NCBI RefSeq assembly: GCF_944381005.1
Contig: NZ_CALWJM010000012.1
Span: 1 to 64,000 of the forward strand
Source: an uncultured Butyricicoccus sp.
GTDB lineage: Bacteria; Bacillota; Clostridia; Oscillospirales; Butyricicoccaceae
Length of the DNA: 64,000 nucleotides
Direction of reading: 5' to 3'
The notes under the pieces were generated by a model. It saw only the letters and a program-made list of their open reading frames with translations. It did not search any database and had not been told where the DNA came from. Every line of letters begins with the position of its first letter. Within the stretch, counting starts at the first letter, position 1. Below, piece after piece: positions 59,248 to 64,000 of this stretch. Made by a program: the position numbers and the translations under genes.

Positions 59248-61312
59248 GCTCAATCAATCCTGCCTCTCTGGGTTTCTCATAAATCTTCACTTGGTCTCCC
59301 ATTGCAAGCGCTTGCTGGAACGGCGCAGACTGACCATTGATTTCCAAGCACACTTCATTTTGCAGGTTATCGAAATCAATGCCGGTGTATTGCAGCAAAT
59401 CAAGCAGCCGGTATACCGAATGTTGTGCATCCAACTGTAATGTCAACGGCTTTCCATTGAGCCAGATATGCAGCCCCTCATTTTGCTGTTCTGGCGCTTG
59501 GGCTTGCTCTAGTTCGGCGGGCACATCGGTTGGCTGCTGTTCAACCGGGTCAACCGCTTCTTCTTCATACCCTTCAGGTGCCTTTGTCTCAATGTGGTCG
59601 CCTTCGGCCAGCGGCGCATCACACAAACACTTTTCGCCATTGCGCCAAATGGGCAGGGTCAAATCATACACGCCAATCAGGTCTTCCAGCGTTGCAATGC
59701 GGATGGTGATAATCTCATCTCCATTTTCTACGGGGTCGTCTGCCGATGCCCAAGCATCGTTTCGCTGTGCCCGTAATCCCACGGGGATTTCCTGTCCATC
59801 CAAATAGATGGTCTGTGCCGACAGTCCCGGAACGACATCGCGTACACACGCCGTTGCATCCCGTCCCGATTGTGCCGGTACGAAGCGAAGGGCATCTCCC
59901 GCTCGCACACGGTCAGAAAGCGACGCTTCCTCGCCGTTTCGCGTCAACTCTGCGGGCTGAGACTGTCCCCCACGAATCACCTTGCGATGACCGTCCACCT
60001 CAAAGGACAAATTGCGCCCCGAACGCCCAATAAAATCACGATAGTGATAGCCGTTCATCATGAGCACGTCACGGATGTTCAGCTGGTCGCTTCGAAACAG
60101 ATTGGCGCGTCGGCCGTTAACCGTGATATGCAGTCCACCACTTGTCATATGCTGCGCAGCCGAAAGCGCAATGCCCAGCGGTGTCGCCAAATCCGGGCTT
60201 TTGAGGTCATACGCATCGTCCTCTGTGCGAACCATCGTGCCCGCATTGCTGCTGCCGACCGCAACGCGCGACGGCTCCATTTCTAATTCCTCACTGACAT
60301 ACTGCTTGAGCTGTCCAAGCTGACTGCCGCCGCCCACAAGAAAAATTGCAGACGGTGCGGTTTTGTTGAGCGCCCGCACGCCTTCACAGATTTCATGGCT
60401 AAGTGCATGTGCGGCTTGGTCGGTCACTTGCTCCAATTCTTCTACGGTTACCGTGTGTTCAAGGCCCAAGATATCGGTAAAGGTGATGGGCTGCTGGTCG
60501 TGCATCGCCAGCTTAATCTGTTCTGCCGTGCCAAAATCCAGCAGATACTGCTTCATAATGGCTTCGGTAATCTCATCTCCCGCAATCGTCGCCATCGTAT
60601 AGCCGACCACGCTGCCGCTGCTCGAAATCGCAATATCCGACGTACCTGCGCCAATATCCACCAGCGCCAAATTGAGCAGTCGAAGCTGTGGCGGGATAAT
60701 GAGATTCATTGCCGCGATTGGCTCCAACGTCAAACTGGCGACTTCCATTCCGGCTTTGTTCATGGCCATACACAAACTTTCTACCACTTCGCTGGGCAAA
60801 AAGGTTGCAATGACAGAAACCTTAATTTGTCCGCCTCGGTGGTCGAGCAGACTGCTCATCGGGTAATGGTCAAGTTCATAACCGGTTACCGAATACCCCA
60901 CCAGATAATAAAGCCGATTGTCGCCATCTTCGGCGCTCTCAAATTGCTGTTCTGCACAATTGATTGCTTCTGTCTCCAGCTTTGCAATAACTTCTCCGTC
61001 AATAAGCTGTCCGGATGGAAGTGTCATTTCATATTCTGCCGCCTGTGTTTTGAGCGAACGACCAGCGGCTGCAACACAAACTTCCCGCAGCGGCTGACCG
61101 ACTTTTTGTTCCAAGCGTTCGCGCACAGCGGCTGCAACCTGTGCCACTAAATTGATATTTTGTATCTGACCGTCTACCATCGCACGGGTTTCATGGTCTT
61201 GTCGTTCAATCGCAAGTACCCGCAAGCCGTTTTTTTCGGCGCAACCAACCACGCCAATCACGCTGCGTGTACCAATATCAAGTGCAAAAATCAGTTCCTG
61301 CTTTTCTGACAC
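59240..61312 (-). CDS. FtsA-like actin-fold ATPase with long C-terminal extension
   Basis: A 690-residue protein. Residues ~8-385 have the FtsA/actin fold: phosphate 1 IFALDIGTRSVIGVVG, an SHS2/1C-like insertion (~85-165), phosphate 2 LALVDIGAGTSDIAI, and adenosine motif IFLVGGGSQLGQLKQYV. True FtsA is ~420 residues and ends in an amphipathic helix. Here ~300 further residues follow with at least two stretches resembling beta-grasp modules: LHITVNGRRANLFRSDQLN, and LHIWLNGKPLTLQLDAQHS with AMGDQVKIY. The start is GTG at 61312 (AGGAG upstream). It is coupled to an SLH gene and not next to ftsZ, so a role in the envelope rather than as main FtsA is likely (inference). Confidence 0.75.
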   Translation of the reverse strand: MSEKQELIFALDIGTRSVIGVVGCAEKNGLRVLAIERQDHETRAMVDGQIQNINLVAQVAAAVRERLEQKVGQPLREVCVAAAGRSLKTQAAEYEMTLPSGQLIDGEVIAKLETEAINCAEQQFESAEDGDNRLYYLVGYSVTGYELDHYPMSSLLDHRGGQIKVSVIATFLPSEVVESLCMAMNKAGMEVASLTLEPIAAMNLIIPPQLRLLNLALVDIGAGTSDIAISSSGSVVGYTMATIAGDEITEAIMKQYLLDFGTAEQIKLAMHDQQPITFTDILGLEHTVTVEELEQVTDQAAHALSHEICEGVRALNKTAPSAIFLVGGGSQLGQLKQYVSEELEMEPSRVAVGSSNAGTMVRTEDDAYDLKSPDLATPLGIALSAAQHMTSGGLHITVNGRRANLFRSDQLNIRDVLMMNGYHYRDFIGRSGRNLSFEVDGHRKVIRGGQSQPAELTRNGEEASLSDRVRAGDALRFVPAQSGRDATACVRDVVPGLSAQTIYLDGQEIPVGLRAQRNDAWASADDPVENGDEIITIRIATLEDLIGVYDLTLPIWRNGEKCLCDAPLAEGDHIETKAPEGYEEEAVDPVEQQPTDVPAELEQAQAPEQQNEGLHIWLNGKPLTLQLDAQHSVYRLLDLLQYTGIDFDNLQNEVCLEINGQSAPFQQALAMGDQVKIYEKPREAGLIEHE

Positions 61313-61313
61313 C

Positions 61314-62036
61314 TTGACTCCTCCCTATTCTCCAGACTGCCCAAAAATGCACATATATTTTTGTTCCATTATACCGCCGTATGACCGGTTAGAGCAAGAG
61401 CCAATTGCGATTGTTTTGCACATTTTCCAATCTTTTCCAAAACAAATCGGCTATTATTGTGTGATTCACCTGCTTATCCTGCCCTGCTTGCTTCTGTGCC
61501 TGTGTCCGCTCATCATTCAGACCGGCGGCACTGCCAGTCTGACCAGCGATTGGGCTGCCATCGGTCTTTATTTTCTGCTCGGCTGCGCTTACATTGCCAT
61601 CGGCATGTTTTTATCTTCGCTCACCGAAAGTCAGCTCATTGCAGCCGTCGCAAGTTTTGGCGTATTGCTCCTATTATATCTGTGGGATGCGCTGGCCGAC
61701 TATTTCCCCACCAGCGCCCGCGGAAATCTGATTGGTATGCTGGTGGTCGCCGCGCTGTTAGCCGGTCTATACTACGCATTGGCGCGCAACCCTTATGTAG
61801 CGACTTCTATCTTTGTGATTCTCGCCGTTATCATCGGCATTGCTTACTGGCGCAATGCAACCATGTTCGAGGGGCTACTGGCACAAACCTTAGGTACGTT
61901 CGATGTCTACACCGGCTTTGTGCAGATTGGAAATTACCGCCTGCTGGATTTGACTGCGGTGGTGCGTTATCTCAGTCTGGCCTTTTTCGGCGTCTTTCTG
62001 ACGGCGCAATCCTTGCAAAAGCGGAGGTGGGCATAA
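61314..62036 (+). pseudogene. 5'-truncated ABC-2 permease (GldF-type)
   Basis: The open frame of ~240 codons matches GldF-type permeases only from about 61440 onward: YYCVIHLLILPCLLLCLCPL, then GMFLSSLTESQLIAAVASFG and VLLLLYLWDALADYFP, with later membrane segments. The first ~100 residues of the family (first two membrane helices and the RAEE-type loop) are missing. No start codon with a ribosome binding site is seen, and the frame's 5' part overlaps the FtsA-like promoter (61368-61397). The expected ATPase gene upstream is also absent. It is followed 3 bases on by an intact gldG-like gene. A deletion that fused this operon to the FtsA-like gene is the simplest explanation. Confidence 0.6.
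61368..61397 (-). promoter_or_regulatory. Sigma-A-type promoter of the FtsA-like/SLH operon
   Basis: On the minus strand: -35 TTGCTC (61392-61397), an 18-base spacer, -10 TATAAT (61368-61373). The leader to the GTG start is about 50 bases. Confidence 0.5.
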
Positions 62037-62039
62037 ATT

Positions 62040-63608
62040 ATGTTTGGCAAAAAGAAACATCAGAAAGAGATGGAGCAACCGGTGTCATCTGATACCGTGA
62101 ATCCGCATCAGTCAACGCGGCGGCTACGTTTACCTCATTTGAACGGCGCAGCGGTGCGGCAATCGCTGCATACAGCCGGATTCCGGCACGGTTCTTATAG
62201 CGCTGGCTTGACCGCTCTCGTGCTGGCGATTTTGATTGTAATTAACCTGTTGGCTGGTTCTCTGCCAACCAACATCCGCATGTTGGACATGACAAGCAAT
62301 CGGCTGTTTGAAATCGGAGACACCACAAAAACAGCAATGGCGGCGCTGGATAAGGATGTACAAGTAACCATCGTGGCACAGCCCGACACCTTAGATACAC
62401 GCATTGAACGTTTGGTGGATGAGTATGCGGCACTCTCTACACACATTGACGTGCAGACCTTAGACCCGGTATTGCATCCAGCCGATGCACAAGCGTTAGG
62501 GGTAGACGATGGAACAGTTGTGGTCTCCTGCGAAGAGACAGGCGAGACGCGCAATATTCCCTTTAGCGATATCATCACACACACCTATTCCATGTACACC
62601 TATGATGCGGTAGAAGATTCGTTTGACGGCGAAGGCCAGTTGACCGCCGCTATTGTCAATGTATCGTCACCGTCCAATCATGTGATTTATACGACCCAAG
62701 GACATGGCGAAGCCAACTTGGGCAGCACCATTCAAGACGCACTGACCAAAGCAAATTTGCAAGTTGATTCGGTCAATCTGGTAGTTGATGGCGCAATCCC
62801 CGAAGATTGTGGTCTACTGCTCATCCATGCTCCTCAAAAAGATTTCGATTCCAGTGAAATCCAGATGATACAGGACTGGATGGCGCAGGGCGGTCATGTG
62901 ATGGTACTGTTGGGACAATCCCAACAGGAACAACCAAACTTAAACGCTTGGCTGAAAACATACGGTATGCAGCGGGAAACCGGCTATATTGCCGATGCCG
63001 AGCGCTATTACAGCACAGGTTATGATATTTTCCCCGAAATCAGCACGGCTACTGCAATCACGCAAGATTTGAGCAGCGACGCACTCACACTGGTTTACAA
63101 TGCCGTCGGACTGACCGAAGTAGAACCCACGCAAGAAAATGTAACACTTGACACGGTGCTTCGCACCAGCGCAAACGGCTATCTGATGACATTGGACAGC
63201 CAGACCGCAGGACAATACACGTTAGGGGCGCTTGCAACGCAAGACATTGAACAACCATCCGATACAACCGATACCGAAACGGCCACAGACACCGCCGAGG
63301 ACAGCACACAAACAGAGGAGGAAACTCCCACTGTACAGGCAACCCTTTGTGTTCTGCCCGCAACGCTGATAGATGAAAGTATTCTCAACCAGTTCAGCAA
63401 TCTAAGCAATCAGGAATTGTTTGTCAATGCCGTCACGGTCAATTTTGACGATGTAAGCAATATTTCCATTCCTGCAAAATCGCTGTCCACCTCCTATAAT
63501 TTCATTACCGGTGCAGGCGCATGGGGCATGTTGTATATTGCCATTATCCCGCTTGGAGTCTTGGGCGCGGGACTGATTCACTGGCTGCGCAGGAGGAAGC
63601 GTGCATGA
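62040..63608 (+). CDS. GldG-family ABC transporter accessory protein
   Basis: A 522-residue protein. A basic N-terminal cytoplasmic part is followed by a membrane helix (~57-76, GLTALVLAILIVINLLAGSL), an extracytoplasmic ABC_transp_aux domain (~85-480; LDMTSNRLFEIGDTTKTAMA, then IYTTQGHGEANLG) and a final membrane helix (~498-516) with a basic RRRKRA end. Its ~30-residue Thr/Glu/Asp insert (TDTETATDTAEDSTQTEEE) is low-complexity. It normally works with a GldA-type ATPase and GldF permease; here the permease is truncated and the ATPase is not in the window. It overlaps the next gene by 4 bases (ATGA). Confidence 0.9.
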   Translation: MFGKKKHQKEMEQPVSSDTVNPHQSTRRLRLPHLNGAAVRQSLHTAGFRHGSYSAGLTALVLAILIVINLLAGSLPTNIRMLDMTSNRLFEIGDTTKTAMAALDKDVQVTIVAQPDTLDTRIERLVDEYAALSTHIDVQTLDPVLHPADAQALGVDDGTVVVSCEETGETRNIPFSDIITHTYSMYTYDAVEDSFDGEGQLTAAIVNVSSPSNHVIYTTQGHGEANLGSTIQDALTKANLQVDSVNLVVDGAIPEDCGLLLIHAPQKDFDSSEIQMIQDWMAQGGHVMVLLGQSQQEQPNLNAWLKTYGMQRETGYIADAERYYSTGYDIFPEISTATAITQDLSSDALTLVYNAVGLTEVEPTQENVTLDTVLRTSANGYLMTLDSQTAGQYTLGALATQDIEQPSDTTDTETATDTAEDSTQTEEETPTVQATLCVLPATLIDESILNQFSNLSNQELFVNAVTVNFDDVSNISIPAKSLSTSYNFITGAGAWGMLYIAIIPLGVLGAGLIHWLRRRKRA

Positions 63609-64000
63609 AAAAACAGGTCAAAAATTTATGCCTTGCTGCCGTTGTGTTGGCGGTGCTGGGCGGCATTTATGCGATTGTATCCAAACAAGAGCCAGAATCG
63701 ACAGCGGTTTCGATTGAACCTTTGGCGAGCCTAACAGTCACCGACCTGACCTACTCGAACGCACAAGGGCAGTGGCATTTCATCAAAGACGGCGATACTT
63801 GGAGCAATGCAGATGACGCAGATTGTCCACTGAATAGCGATGCAGTACAAGATTTGGTCAATTCCCTTCAGGAATTGACTGCTGCCCGCCGTTTCGACCA
63901 ACCTGACCAAGATGCCGATTATGGGCTGGATGTTCCCGACTATACCGTAACGCTGTCTGACGGCAATACAGAAGTCACCTTGACCGCTCGCACACAGGAT
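63605..64000 (+). CDS. DUF4340 protein, partial
   Basis: The first ~132 residues of a protein that runs off the right edge. An N-terminal membrane anchor (VKNLCLAAVVLAVLGGIYAI) is followed by the DUF4340 pattern: WHFIKDGDTWSNADDADCPL, then LVNSLQELTAARRF and YGLDVPDYTVTLSDG. These proteins are encoded directly after gldG-type genes. The reaction is unknown. It starts with ATG at 63605, overlapping the gldG stop. Confidence 0.85.
   Translation, partial: MKKQVKNLCLAAVVLAVLGGIYAIVSKQEPESTAVSIEPLASLTVTDLTYSNAQGQWHFIKDGDTWSNADDADCPLNSDAVQDLVNSLQELTAARRFDQPDQDADYGLDVPDYTVTLSDGNTEVTLTARTQD

Noticed and set aside
1..64000. CRISPR arrays, insertion sequences, phage genes, tRNA or rRNA genes
   Set aside because: No regularly spaced direct repeats, transposase or integrase motifs, tRNA cloverleaf or rRNA stretches were recognised anywhere in the window.

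Overview
The window looks like chromosomal DNA from a motile, Gram-positive-type anaerobe of the Clostridia, possibly of the Oscillospirales. Several things suggest this: single-membrane flagellar genes with no P- or L-ring genes (flgH, flgI); the Bacillus/Clostridium-type set FliY, CheV, CheC, CheD, FliW and CsrA; surface proteins carrying SLH domains; strong AGGAGG-like ribosome binding sites with many GTG and TTG starts; and moderate GC content. This assignment is inference; no rRNA or other taxonomic marker is present. Almost the whole window is one flagellar and chemotaxis locus.

Region by region: (1) 1-10.03 kb, minus strand: a ylqG-ylqH (fhlB)-like pair, a PilZ protein, a very large SLH surface protein, a terminator, then a degenerate chemoreceptor-like protein and a lytic transglycosylase. 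(2) 10.18-21.03 kb, plus strand: cheA-cheW-cheR-cheB, then flgM-flgN-flgK-flgL-yviE-fliW-csrA, closed by a clear bidirectional terminator. (3) 21.09-25.5 kb: a bacteriohemerythrin, a conventional chemoreceptor, an orphan FtsE-like ATPase and an anchored C39-type peptidase. (4) 25.5-28.73 kb, minus: fliD-fliS-FliT-like. (5) 28.88-30.48 kb, plus: a ParA ATPase with a Pro-rich ComFB-domain protein. (6) 30.56-56.78 kb, minus: an uninterrupted fla/che operon of about 26 kb, flgB-flgC-fliE-fliF-fliG-fliH-fliI-fliJ-fliK-flgD-TIGR02530-flgE-flbD-motA-motB-fliM-fliY-cheY-fliO-fliP-fliQ-fliR-flhB-flhA-fliA(sigD)-flgF/G-flgG-cheC-cheD-cheV-EAL/HDOD. It is preceded by a 461-bp AT-rich control region. (7) 57.2-61.3 kb, minus: a second SLH protein and a long FtsA-like protein. 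(8) 61.3-64 kb, plus: a 5'-truncated GldF-type permease, a GldG-type protein and the start of a DUF4340 protein.

Together the genes give a nearly complete basal body, export apparatus, hook, filament cap and junction, stator, switch and chemotaxis pathway. Adaptation appears threefold (CheR/CheB, CheC/CheD, CheV). Late-gene control is by FliA/FlgM, and filament control is by FliW/CsrA. Flagellin, FliL, FlhF and FlhG are not in the window.

The most unusual points are: a FliY whose linker holds three tandem copies of the EIDAL-type CheY-binding motif between an intact two-site CheC-like phosphatase domain and the FliN-like domain; the ParA/ComFB pair inserted next to fliD; a chemoreceptor-like protein whose signalling tip has eroded; an internal ~196-200-residue duplication in FlgK; and flgE bracketed by intercistronic hairpins.
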